Positions 56,997 to 64,000 of a stretch of DNA of 64,000 nucleotides are shown here, piece after piece. A model generated the notes under the pieces. That model ran no database searches. It was not told the origin of the DNA and saw only the letters and a program-made list of their open reading frames with translations. Both the position numbers and the translations under genes were made by a program. This DNA comes from Porticoccaceae bacterium (GTDB lineage Bacteria; Pseudomonadota; Gammaproteobacteria; Pseudomonadales; Porticoccaceae), in the NCBI GenBank assembly GCA_018664075.1, contig JABJOY010000070.1, forward strand, positions 53,108 to 117,107, in the 5' to 3' direction. Positions within the stretch are counted from its first letter, which is position 1; the number at the start of each line of letters is the position of its first letter.

Positions 56997-58860
56997 ATTC
57001 GACTGACCGGGCAAAACCGGGGATATCAATGCCCTGCTCTGACAAGCTTAATTCAGCCTCATCAATCAGGGTTTCTCCAAACCGGTAAATCACATCCAAC
57101 TCAGCATTATCTGCGCGGCTGGCATAGGCTTCAGCATTGGCGATGGCCTGTTCTCGGCGAGACAAATAGTCTGCATAGTCATCGCCATAGCGAACAGACA
57201 GCATTGAGTCGACCTGTTCAGGTGACAGCACTACAGCCGTAGCATTGTTGCCACCAAAGCCCTTGGAATTAATAAACGACACATGCATTTTTCGCTCACT
57301 GGTATCCATATCATTGAGAGCAAAACGCGCGCGCTCCTGATAAACATCCGGCGCAATTGAGGTAATGGTTTTGATGCCGGGAATAACATGGTATTTGAAA
57401 GTACCCAGAGCAGACACCAGCTGATCACCACTGGCCGTGGACAGGGAATGCCCGACATAGGCTTTGGCCGCTGTAACCGGCCAATCATAGATATCAAAGG
57501 CCGCGGCAACTCGATCAATCAATTCCGACTCGGTGGTGCGGTTGGCCGGGGTGCTGGAGCCGTGGGCATGGACAAAGCTGTGCTGCTGAACTGTTTCTTT
57601 ACCAACAATACTAATCGCCGAGGCTACAGCCTTGGCGAAGGAGATATAGTTGCCCACACCGGGCGCGGAAATTGATTTCTTAACCCCATCGGCATTAATA
57701 AACACCTCTGGCACAGCGCCATGGATATCGGCACCCAGCTCAACCGCCAGGGCATCATCCATAAGCACTAAATACTGAGTTGCCTCAGCCAAGGTAAAGC
57801 CACAATTTTGACCAAAGGGGCGGCTGGCACGACGCCAGTCCGGGGTATCAGAGCCATCGAGTTTGCACAGATTCTCGTCACTTGCCAGGGCACTCATATT
57901 GGCAAAGCCTTCGGAAACTTCTGGCACCAGTGCCGCCTCGGCATTGCCAACAATAGCCACGCGACGGCGGCCATTGCGAATATCACGCACTGCTGCCTGC
58001 AGCACATAGAGGAAGGTTGCACAGGCGCCGGTAATCGCCTCCGTGTGGCCAACACTACCCAGCACATAGGCATTGATAAAGTCGGCAGGCATAGAATTGA
58101 GACCCAGGGGCATCTGTTTGGCCGTGGTGCGGACACCTTTTTGACGGCCCTGCAGCAGGCCGCTAAAACCCTCTTCCGTCAACTGACCCAGAGCACTTGA
58201 AGAGTACACTCCAACCTGATCTGGGTTGACATGGGCAGCAATAACATCCCAATCAATGCCAGTGGAATGAATAGCGTCACTGCTTCCCAGTAGGGCCATT
58301 TGCAAGCTCTTGGGGTGAAAGCGACTGTTGTAATGGTTGGCGGGATCAAATCCCCGAGGCAGCTGACCGCCAGCTTTTGAGACCAACTCGTAATGTGACT
58401 CGATTAAATAATCGCTCAGTGCGGAAGCAGTAACCTCTACTCTGCCATCGTCTAAATCGCGAACTTGCCAATCATGCGGACAGTTACTGGGCAGATCACG
58501 CTTGACCATGGTGAAGACAATTTTCTCGCCTTCCTCATGACTAAAGCTAATCTTTTTATTGCCAGGTACAGCTGCGGGATCGAAACTTTCAATGCGGCGT
58601 ATTAAGGTACCGTCAAGAACTTGGGCTCTGTATTCGGTCTCTACCGCCTCTCGGGTTAACACATTGCCTTTGGAATCGATATATCCCTGATCCTGCTTGG
58701 TCACACAACCCATCAGGCAAGCTAGACCAACCACTGTTTTTGTCTGTTCTGGGGCTGGTAGTGACTCAAATACCATACGGCGAAAGCCCTGGTGGGAAGA
58801 GCTGCGACCAGCGGCATTGTAGCCACCGAAACCAACAATAACGGGCAGGGATTGAGTCAT
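56938..58860 (-). CDS. fabY: Beta-ketoacyl-ACP synthase FabY type
   Basis: 640 residues, much longer than FabB or FabF (about 410) and close to the 634 of Pseudomonas FabY. FabY joins acetyl-CoA to malonyl-ACP to start fatty-acid synthesis, replacing FabH. The start LPVIVGFGGYNAAGRSSSHQG is typical. The catalytic triad is Cys280 (GACATFLYVL), His433 (VHAHGSSTPAN) and His471 (AYVGHSLSTASGDQ). Extra sequence at about 30-200 distinguishes it from KAS I/II. A divergent AraC/GlxA regulator lies 124 bases upstream. Confidence 0.9.
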   Translation of the reverse strand: MTQSLPVIVGFGGYNAAGRSSSHQGFRRMVFESLPAPEQTKTVVGLACLMGCVTKQDQGYIDSKGNVLTREAVETEYRAQVLDGTLIRRIESFDPAAVPGNKKISFSHEEGEKIVFTMVKRDLPSNCPHDWQVRDLDDGRVEVTASALSDYLIESHYELVSKAGGQLPRGFDPANHYNSRFHPKSLQMALLGSSDAIHSTGIDWDVIAAHVNPDQVGVYSSSALGQLTEEGFSGLLQGRQKGVRTTAKQMPLGLNSMPADFINAYVLGSVGHTEAITGACATFLYVLQAAVRDIRNGRRRVAIVGNAEAALVPEVSEGFANMSALASDENLCKLDGSDTPDWRRASRPFGQNCGFTLAEATQYLVLMDDALAVELGADIHGAVPEVFINADGVKKSISAPGVGNYISFAKAVASAISIVGKETVQQHSFVHAHGSSTPANRTTESELIDRVAAAFDIYDWPVTAAKAYVGHSLSTASGDQLVSALGTFKYHVIPGIKTITSIAPDVYQERARFALNDMDTSERKMHVSFINSKGFGGNNATAVVLSPEQVDSMLSVRYGDDYADYLSRREQAIANAEAYASRADNAELDVIYRFGETLIDEAELSLSEQGIDIPGFARSVEFNLQNPYPDMQGTPADGEA

Positions 58861-58893
58861 ACAGAACCTTTGTAGAGTTGTTAACTATTAAGT

Positions 58894-58912
58894 CTAAAGT
58901 TTAGGCACTAAA
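58894..58912. promoter_or_regulatory. CTAAA/TTTAG operator-like element between fabY and the AraC gene
   Basis: CTAAA-G-TTTAG-GCA-CTAAA: the first two pentamers form an 11-base palindrome, and a third half-site repeats the motif. It lies 34 bases upstream of the fabY ATG and 73 before the regulator ATG, a fitting place for the divergent regulator. Binding is unproven. Confidence 0.4.
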
Positions 58913-58984
58913 CAGATTAATTTATTTTGTTTTATGGCCATTTAAACCAACTATTTAGCCACTTTGTGCTATATTTTCGAGACT

Positions 58985-59971
58985 ATGGCATTCCACCTTA
59001 CCCTTTTGCTCTGTGACAATATGCTGGTGACTGGCACTAGCCTGGCAGCAGAGCTATTTAATTTTGCCGAGGCCATGGCCCGAGCCACAAAACATCCAGC
59101 GGCCCAGGATGTGATTATTCAGCGTGTCACCCCCGATGGGCTGCCGGTACAGACCTCTTCAGGGTTTGAATTCCATGCAACCCATTGTCTTGATGATAAA
59201 TTCAGCAGCGATCTGATTCATATTCCCGCCCTGTGGCGCAACCCGCGACCTGCGGTAGCACAATACCAGGACTATATTCCCTGGCTACAGGAGCAGCATC
59301 AAAAAAATACCAGCATTACCGCAGTGGGTACCGGAGTGTGTTTTCTCGCCGAGGCCGGGCTGCTCGACGGCAAACCCGCAACTACTCACTGGCATTATTT
59401 TGACCAGCTGCAACAAGCCTACCCGCAGATTCAGCTTGAGCGACAGCACTTCACTACTCAGGCGGGCAATATTTACTGTGCTGCCAGCGTCAACGCCATG
59501 GCCGAGTTAATCGTCTATCAGGTGGAACGGATATTCGGCCGGGTCATAGCCCGTCAGGCCCAGCGCAATTTCTTTCATGAGATTCGCAATATTGCCGAAC
59601 CTGTTGGTATGGCTGGGGAACAGCGCAGCACGCACGGCGACGAAACTGTTGCCCAGGCACAGATCTGGATGCAGGATAATTTAAGCAAACCGCTCCTGAT
59701 GGCCGATATCGCCAGTCAATTTGGTATGACACAGCGCACCTTTCATCGCCGATTTACACAGGCGGTGGGCAGCAAGCCCAGCGATTATTTAACCGAGGTG
59801 CGCATGACTTTTGCCTGTGATCTGTTGAAAAATACTGATCTATCGATTTTGGAAATTGCCAATTACAGCGGCTATCCGGAAGCCAGCTGGTTCTCATCGC
59901 GATTTAAACAATGGTCCGGCAATACGCCCAAGGCCTACAGGAATACAGTGCGAGCAAAGATGTTCAGTTGA
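58985..59971 (+). CDS. AraC/GlxA-family transcriptional regulator
   Basis: 328 residues from the ATG at 58985. An N-terminal DJ-1/PfpI-like domain (about 5-190) has TGVCFLAEAGLLDGKPATTHW, the GlxA signature, but the usual nucleophile position is Gly (AVGTGVCF rather than VCTGAF). The C-terminal AraC domain (about 225-320) has two helix-turn-helix motifs: DIASQFGMTQRTFHRRFTQAVG and ILEIANYSGYPEASWFSSRFKQ. Divergent from fabY, so it may control it. The inducer is unknown. Confidence 0.9.
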   Translation: MAFHLTLLLCDNMLVTGTSLAAELFNFAEAMARATKHPAAQDVIIQRVTPDGLPVQTSSGFEFHATHCLDDKFSSDLIHIPALWRNPRPAVAQYQDYIPWLQEQHQKNTSITAVGTGVCFLAEAGLLDGKPATTHWHYFDQLQQAYPQIQLERQHFTTQAGNIYCAASVNAMAELIVYQVERIFGRVIARQAQRNFFHEIRNIAEPVGMAGEQRSTHGDETVAQAQIWMQDNLSKPLLMADIASQFGMTQRTFHRRFTQAVGSKPSDYLTEVRMTFACDLLKNTDLSILEIANYSGYPEASWFSSRFKQWSGNTPKAYRNTVRAKMFS

Positions 59972-60014
59972 TTCAAGCGGAAAAGACAAGGGCCACGACT
60001 GCAGCCCTTGGGAT

Positions 60015-61184
60015 CTAGATAATACGAATACGAACTACGCCTTCAACAGCGGCGATAGCCTCTGCAATGCCCTGATCAAGCTCACCTTCAACATCAATAA
60101 TGTTGTAAGCAATGTTGCCACGGCTTTTGTTGACCATATCCACAACATTGAGCTCGGCATCTGCCAGTATCGACAACACGCTGCCCAATACTTTAGGGAC
60201 ATTGCTGTTAGTAAAGGTAATGCGAGAACCACCGTTGCGTGTCATTTTGGTCGGCGGGTAGTTTACTGAGTTATGAATATTACCGTTCTCAAGGTAATCC
60301 ATTAGCTGGTCGGCAGCCATCACTGCACAGTTCTCTTCCGCTTCTTCGGTGCTGGCACCAATGTGTGGCATAAGCAAAACATCTTTGCGGCCCAACAGGT
60401 CCGGCGCGGGGAAGTCGCTGATATAGCCCGCAATAATGCCATTGTCCAGAGCAGCGACCATATCGTCGGTGCTGACAATCTCTTCCCGGGCAAAGTTCAG
60501 GATCTTGGCATTGCTCTTCATTAGGGCCAATGTATCTTTATTGATCAGATGTTTAGTCGCTGGAATCGCTGGTACATGTAGCGTTATAAAGTCAGCGTTG
60601 GCGAGCAGTGCTTCTATGCTGTCCATGCGCTTTACACGACTGGACAGCTGCCATGCCGCTTCAACCGAGATGGCTGGATCATAGCCAATAACATTCATGC
60701 CCAGATCCAGTGCCAGATTGGCAATAATGGAACCAATAGCTCCGAGGCCTACTACACCCAGAGTTTTACCTGTTATTTCTGAACCGGCAAAGCGCTTCTT
60801 TTCTTTTTCCAGCAGCTTCCCCATCTCACCGGAGTCATCCATATGACCCAGTTCCTGGACATAATTCATGCCACCATAAATATCCCGAGAGCCCAACAGC
60901 AGGCCAGCAACGATCAATTCTTTTACTGCATTGGCATTGGCACCTGGTGTGTTAAACACCACAATGCCCTGTTCTGTATAAGACTCGGTGGGAATATTGT
61001 TGGTGCCTGCCCCTGCGCGAGCCACGGCCACCAGGCTAGCTGGCACTTCTTCGTTGTGTAGTTTCTGGCTGCGTAAAATATAGCCTTCTGGTGCTTCGGT
61101 TTCGCTGGAAACAGCATATTTATCTGCAGCGAAACGGCTTAAACCTTTGGAAGAAATGGCATTGTAGGTACGAATTTTATACAT
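60015..61184 (-). CDS. serA: Phosphoglycerate dehydrogenase, second type (serA2)
   Basis: 389 residues, unlike the first SerA. It begins MYKIRTYNAISSKGLSRFAA and carries VAVARAGAGTNNIPTESYTE, the NAD fold GVVGLGAIGSIIANLALDLG, catalytic FAREEIVSTDD and LLMPHIGASTEEAEENCAVM with the catalytic His. A shorter C-terminal ACT domain (about 315-389) ends GVVRIRII. This form is frequent in Bacteroidetes, Firmicutes and some marine bacteria. It follows serC after 38 bases, so serC-serA2 is one serine unit. Confidence 0.93.
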   Translation of the reverse strand: MYKIRTYNAISSKGLSRFAADKYAVSSETEAPEGYILRSQKLHNEEVPASLVAVARAGAGTNNIPTESYTEQGIVVFNTPGANANAVKELIVAGLLLGSRDIYGGMNYVQELGHMDDSGEMGKLLEKEKKRFAGSEITGKTLGVVGLGAIGSIIANLALDLGMNVIGYDPAISVEAAWQLSSRVKRMDSIEALLANADFITLHVPAIPATKHLINKDTLALMKSNAKILNFAREEIVSTDDMVAALDNGIIAGYISDFPAPDLLGRKDVLLMPHIGASTEEAEENCAVMAADQLMDYLENGNIHNSVNYPPTKMTRNGGSRITFTNSNVPKVLGSVLSILADAELNVVDMVNKSRGNIAYNIIDVEGELDQGIAEAIAAVEGVVRIRII

Positions 61185-61223
61185 CTTTTCTCTCAGTATC
61201 AGGTAACAAAATTAGCTGTAGAA

Positions 61224-62339
61224 TTATTGACTGACGGTCTCGTAAGCCCAGTCGAGCCATGGCAGCAGAGCTTTAACATCGGCTTCTTCAACAGTGGCAC
61301 CACACCAGATGCGCAGACCAGCAGGAGCATCCCGATAGGCACCAATATCATAGGCGACCGCTTCAGCATCCAGCAGTTTCACAATCTGTTTTACCTGGTC
61401 GGCTTCAAGATCAAGGGTCAGGCAGACACTGGTGTTGGAGGTTTCATCTTCTTCCTGAGCCAGAAAATGGGCCCAGCTGCGGGTTGCCACAAACTCTTTC
61501 AGAACGTCCAGATTGGCTTCCGACTTGGCAATAGCTGCGGGCAGCCCACCAATGGAGCGAATCCAGTCCAGTGCATCCAGATAGTCAGCCACGCAGAGCA
61601 TGGATGGTGTATTAATAGTTTCACCGCGGAAAATGCCCTCGATCAGTTTGCCACCTTTAGTCAGGCGGAAAATCTTTGGCAGAGGCCAGGCCGGGGTATA
61701 GCTCTCCAGCCGCTCCACGGCGCGAGGACTGAGAATAAGCATGCCGTGGGCGCCTTCACCACCCAGAACTTTCTGCCAGCTGTAGGTAATCACGTCGAGT
61801 TTTTCCCAGGGCATATCCATGGCAAACACGGCAGAAGTGGCATCACAGATGGTCAGGCCCGTGCGATCATCACTGATCCAGTCTGCATTGGGGACCTTGA
61901 CGCCAGCGGTGGTACCATTCCAGGTGAAAATGCAATCATTGTCGGGGTTGGCCTGACTCAGATCTGGCAATAAACCATATGGGGCGGTGTAGCTATTGAG
62001 CTCATCCAGCTTTAGCTGTTTGGTAGCGTCGGTAAGCCAGCCGGCACCAAAAGATTCCCAGGCGAAAATATCTACAGGTCGGGCACCCAGCAGGGACCAC
62101 ATAATCATTTCTACTGCGCCAGTATCAGATGCCGGAACAACGCCAACTCGGTAACCTTCGGGCAGACCCAATATCTCTGCGGTATCAGCACAGGCGCGGC
62201 CCAGAGCTGTTTTGCCCACAGCGGAGCGATGTGAGCGGCCAAGGGTGGAAATATCCAGATTGGCAACATCATATCCGGGGCGTTTTGAGCAGGGCCCGGA
62301 TGAAAAATTAGGGTTATTGGGTTTGCTTGTCGGCTTCAT
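61224..62339 (-). CDS. serC: Phosphoserine aminotransferase, alphaproteobacterial/Methanosarcina-type
   Basis: 371 residues. It makes phosphoserine from phosphohydroxypyruvate using glutamate and PLP. The opening [20 protein letters not shown] and [20 protein letters not shown] are those of the TIGR01365-like class, not the E. coli SerC class. The PLP lysine lies in [20 protein letters not shown]. Serine is then released by a phosphatase, possibly the HAD-IB gene at 9927 or another gene outside. It is upstream of serA2, and dsbA lies behind on the same strand. Confidence 0.93.
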   Translation of the reverse strand: MKPTSKPNNPNFSSGPCSKRPGYDVANLDISTLGRSHRSAVGKTALGRACADTAEILGLPEGYRVGVVPASDTGAVEMIMWSLLGARPVDIFAWESFGAGWLTDATKQLKLDELNSYTAPYGLLPDLSQANPDNDCIFTWNGTTAGVKVPNADWISDDRTGLTICDATSAVFAMDMPWEKLDVITYSWQKVLGGEGAHGMLILSPRAVERLESYTPAWPLPKIFRLTKGGKLIEGIFRGETINTPSMLCVADYLDALDWIRSIGGLPAAIAKSEANLDVLKEFVATRSWAHFLAQEEDETSNTSVCLTLDLEADQVKQIVKLLDAEAVAYDIGAYRDAPAGLRIWCGATVEEADVKALLPWLDWAYETVSQ

Positions 62340-62462
62340 GATGTCACTTATCTGAATGGCTCAAAAAAAGGGGCTACATAGTACCTATAGGTCGCTTATA
62401 GATAAAGCGTTTTCCCAATATAGTCGCTATGCGAGCACTGCCAATAAAATAGGATGGGCAAA

Positions 62463-62490
62463 AAAATACGCTGTAGAGACAGCGTATTTT
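62463..62490 (-). terminator. Rho-independent terminator of dsbA
   Basis: AAAATACGCTGT, loop of four, ACAGCGTATTTT: a perfect 12-base stem followed on the minus strand by seven T residues in total, 21 bases after the dsbA stop. The rest of the 62340-62511 gap shows no gene and should hold the serC promoter. Confidence 0.88.
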
Positions 62491-62511
62491 AAATCTGCCT
62501 TTAACTGGAAC

Positions 62512-63153
62512 TCAGTTTGATTTGGCGCTGCGTTCTTTCTCAATCAGAAATTCCGCAACATCAAGCATCCCGGTAAAACTACCGGCATTGCGGCTGCTGA
62601 CACGGTATTTGCCATTGACTATAACTTCAGGGGTACCCTGCACACGGTAACCGCGCACCCGGGACTTCGCCTGATTGACCATGCTGCCCATACCAAAGGA
62701 ATTGTAGACCTGGGTAAACTTGGCTTTATCGACACCATGAGCGACAAAGATCGCCGCCAAATCGGCTTCAGTGCGAACAGATTTTTTCTGCACATGGATA
62801 GCTTCAAAGATTGGAATATGTACCTTGTCCAATACCTTTAAAGCCTTGGCACTGTAATAGGCGCGAGCATAGGGCTCCAGAGCTGGCTGCCAGACTGCTG
62901 GCGTGCGCTGAAAATCCACATCAGCGGGAAGCTGCTCCGACCAGGGGTGCACTACGGCTTCAAAGTTATAGCAGTGGCCACAGGTATAGGAAAACACTTC
63001 GTTAACTTCAATTTTATCGGCATTGGCCGTTCTGATGCTCTGGGGCAATACTTCATAGTGCACGCCCGCCTGATACTTGTCGCTCTGGGCCTGACACATC
63101 GCCATTGGCAAAACCAATATGAGAAATACAATACGTTTAGTCCAATGAATCAT
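62512..63153 (-). CDS. dsbA: Thiol:disulfide interchange protein DsbA
   Basis: 213 residues. A signal peptide (about 1-22) precedes a thioredoxin fold with a helical insert. The redox pair is Cys58-Gly-His-Cys61 (FSYTCGHCYNF); E. coli has CPHC. The cis-proline loop is GTPEVIVNG (Thr-Pro). DsbA oxidises cysteines of exported proteins in the periplasm. Cytochrome c4 lies 45 bases upstream on the same strand, the conserved cc4-dsbA pair of Pseudomonas. A terminator follows. Confidence 0.95.
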   Translation of the reverse strand: MIHWTKRIVFLILVLPMAMCQAQSDKYQAGVHYEVLPQSIRTANADKIEVNEVFSYTCGHCYNFEAVVHPWSEQLPADVDFQRTPAVWQPALEPYARAYYSAKALKVLDKVHIPIFEAIHVQKKSVRTEADLAAIFVAHGVDKAKFTQVYNSFGMGSMVNQAKSRVRGYRVQGTPEVIVNGKYRVSSRNAGSFTGMLDVAEFLIEKERSAKSN

Positions 63154-63198
63154 CTGTGTCTCCTTTTCCGTCAGTTAGAGGCCGGGTGCAGTATCGGC

Positions 63199-63840
63199 TT
63201 AGTTCAAGCCAGAAATATAGTTAGCCACTGCTTTAATCTCTTTGTCGCTGAGATTGGCTGCTACGCCCTGCATAATCTTGGCATTTGCACCACCGGCGCG
63301 CTCGCCTCGGCGATAGGCCAACAGCTGCTTTTCAATATAGTCGGCGTGCTGGCCGCCCAGTGCAGGATAGCCCGCTGGATTATTGCCATTGCCCGCTGGA
63401 GAGTGGCAGCCTGTGCATGAAGCAACACCAGTTTTCATATTGCCGCCGCGATAAACGTTTTCGCCGTAATCCAGCGCTTCGTCAGGATTGCTGATACCCA
63501 CCAAGGTGATTTCCTGAGCGCCAGAAATCTGACGGGTCTGGCTATCGTAGTAGGCCGCCATATCCTGAAGATCCTGATCTGATGAGGCATCGAGCATACC
63601 GGTCATTTCAACAATCACTCGCGTGCCTGATTTTACATGGCGCAACTGCGCAGTCATGTACTTCTCACCCAAGCCCGCAAGCTTGGGAAATGAGGAGACC
63701 ATGCTGTTGCCGTCGCTACCGTGACAGGCAGAGCACATGGCAACCTTGGATTCACCTGCAGCTGCATCCCCTGCCGCCAGTGCCTGATTTGCTGAAAACG
63801 CTGCCAGCAAACAAATAATACTTAAAAAGCTTTTTTTCAT
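63199..63840 (-). CDS. Diheme cytochrome c4
   Basis: 213 residues. A signal peptide (about 1-22) is followed by two class I cytochrome domains, with heme sites Cys36-x-x-Cys39-His40 (CSACHGSDG) and Cys142-x-x-Cys145-His146 (CTGCHSPAGNG). The distal methionine candidates are in NSMVSSFPKLAG and KIMQGVA. Cytochrome c4 carries electrons to terminal oxidases such as cbb3. It is the first gene of the cc4-dsbA unit. About 150 bases upstream a divergent ATG starts at 63992, where engB is expected. Confidence 0.94.
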   Translation of the reverse strand: MKKSFLSIICLLAAFSANQALAAGDAAAGESKVAMCSACHGSDGNSMVSSFPKLAGLGEKYMTAQLRHVKSGTRVIVEMTGMLDASSDQDLQDMAAYYDSQTRQISGAQEITLVGISNPDEALDYGENVYRGGNMKTGVASCTGCHSPAGNGNNPAGYPALGGQHADYIEKQLLAYRRGERAGGANAKIMQGVAANLSDKEIKAVANYISGLN

Positions 63841-63869
63841 GGTTATTCAACTCTCGCAATCCGCTAGAA

Positions 63870-63893
63870 TAGTCGCCTGATTAGTCGCCTGTT
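63870..63893 (+). repeat. Two-copy 12-bp tandem repeat upstream of cytochrome c4
   Basis: TAGTCGCCTGAT is followed directly by TAGTCGCCTGTT. Ten of twelve bases are identical from the start. It lies 30 bases before the cytochrome start, in the region expected to hold promoters for both sides. Confidence 0.5.
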
Positions 63894-64000
63894 TATACGT
63901 GCGACCATTTAACATTAGCCCTATTGGCTAAAGCGCGCGCATTATATACTAATAACCCCGGTTTCTTACAGCCACTTGGCACAGTCTTTTTATGGATTCA

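Noticed and set aside
63992..64000. Possible engB start codon (ATG GAT TCA) at the right edge
   Set aside because: Only three codons are visible. The Pseudomonas order makes engB plausible, but there is too little sequence to annotate it.

Overview
The window looks like chromosomal core sequence of a marine gammaproteobacterium related to Pseudomonas and the SAR92/OM60/Porticoccaceae-type lineages (inference from gene content and order, not from a database search). Two blocks match the Pseudomonas order: folA-thyA-lgt-ptsP-rppH-HAD hydrolase with serA and a D-2-hydroxyglutarate dehydrogenase nearby, and rpmG-rpmB-radC-coaBC-algC-argB ... pyrE-rph-yicC-gmk-rpoZ-spoT-ridA ... oxyR-recG. The tkt-epd-pgk-fba, metK-ahcY-metF, fabY and cytochrome c4-dsbA groups fit the same affiliation. 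No tRNA, rRNA, CRISPR array, prophage or intact insertion sequence was seen, and no intergenic stretch exceeds about 300 bases. Layout: 1-3.6 kb holds a TonB energy-transduction operon of the DUF3450/TtpC type on the minus strand, cut by the left edge. 3.9-9.8 kb carries folA, thyA, lgt, an NRDE protein, ptsP and rppH. 9.9-16.4 kb carries a HAD phosphatase, an isolated gcvH, a DUF481 protein and a minus-strand run from a D-2-hydroxyglutarate dehydrogenase-like gene through a small membrane protein, a FAH-family enzyme, DUF1653 and arfB to srkA. 16.5-18.2 kb has serA and a cold-shock gene. 18.4-36.5 kb is the conserved rpmG-to-recG block. 36.5-38.5 kb is a phosphate transporter pair. 38.6-45.1 kb is the most variable part: an ACT/small membrane/GNAT operon, two overlapping unknown genes that share a Gly/Asn motif, an exported rhizavidin-like biotin-binding protein, VF530, a decayed C-terminal piece of an NhaA antiporter, a YkgJ cysteine-cluster protein, ppnP, a carboxymuconolactone decarboxylase-family protein, a PqqB-like metallo-hydrolase with an NTF2-like partner, and a MAPEG protein. 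45.3-50.6 kb is the tkt-epd-pgk-fba carbon operon. 50.8-56.1 kb is the SAM cycle operon led by a fused ArsR-methyltransferase regulator (SahR type), then rsmE. 56.2-64 kb has a trypsin-like protease, fabY with a divergent AraC/GlxA regulator, serC-serA2, dsbA and cytochrome c4. How it works together: serine can be made through two different SerA enzymes (serA1 beside a 2-hydroxyglutarate oxidase, serA2 behind serC). SAM synthesis, SAH hydrolysis and methylene-THF reduction sit together with their likely regulator. Thymidylate synthase and DHFR are adjacent and share the folate cycle. The tkt-epd-pgk-fba genes cover pentose phosphate and lower glycolysis/gluconeogenesis steps. The observations most worth following are the avidin gene with its motif-sharing neighbours, an OxyR that keeps Cys199 but has Leu at position 208, the NhaA relic, an S1/P1 nuclease with Phe in place of the zinc-binding N-terminal Trp, and the structured ahcY-metF leader.
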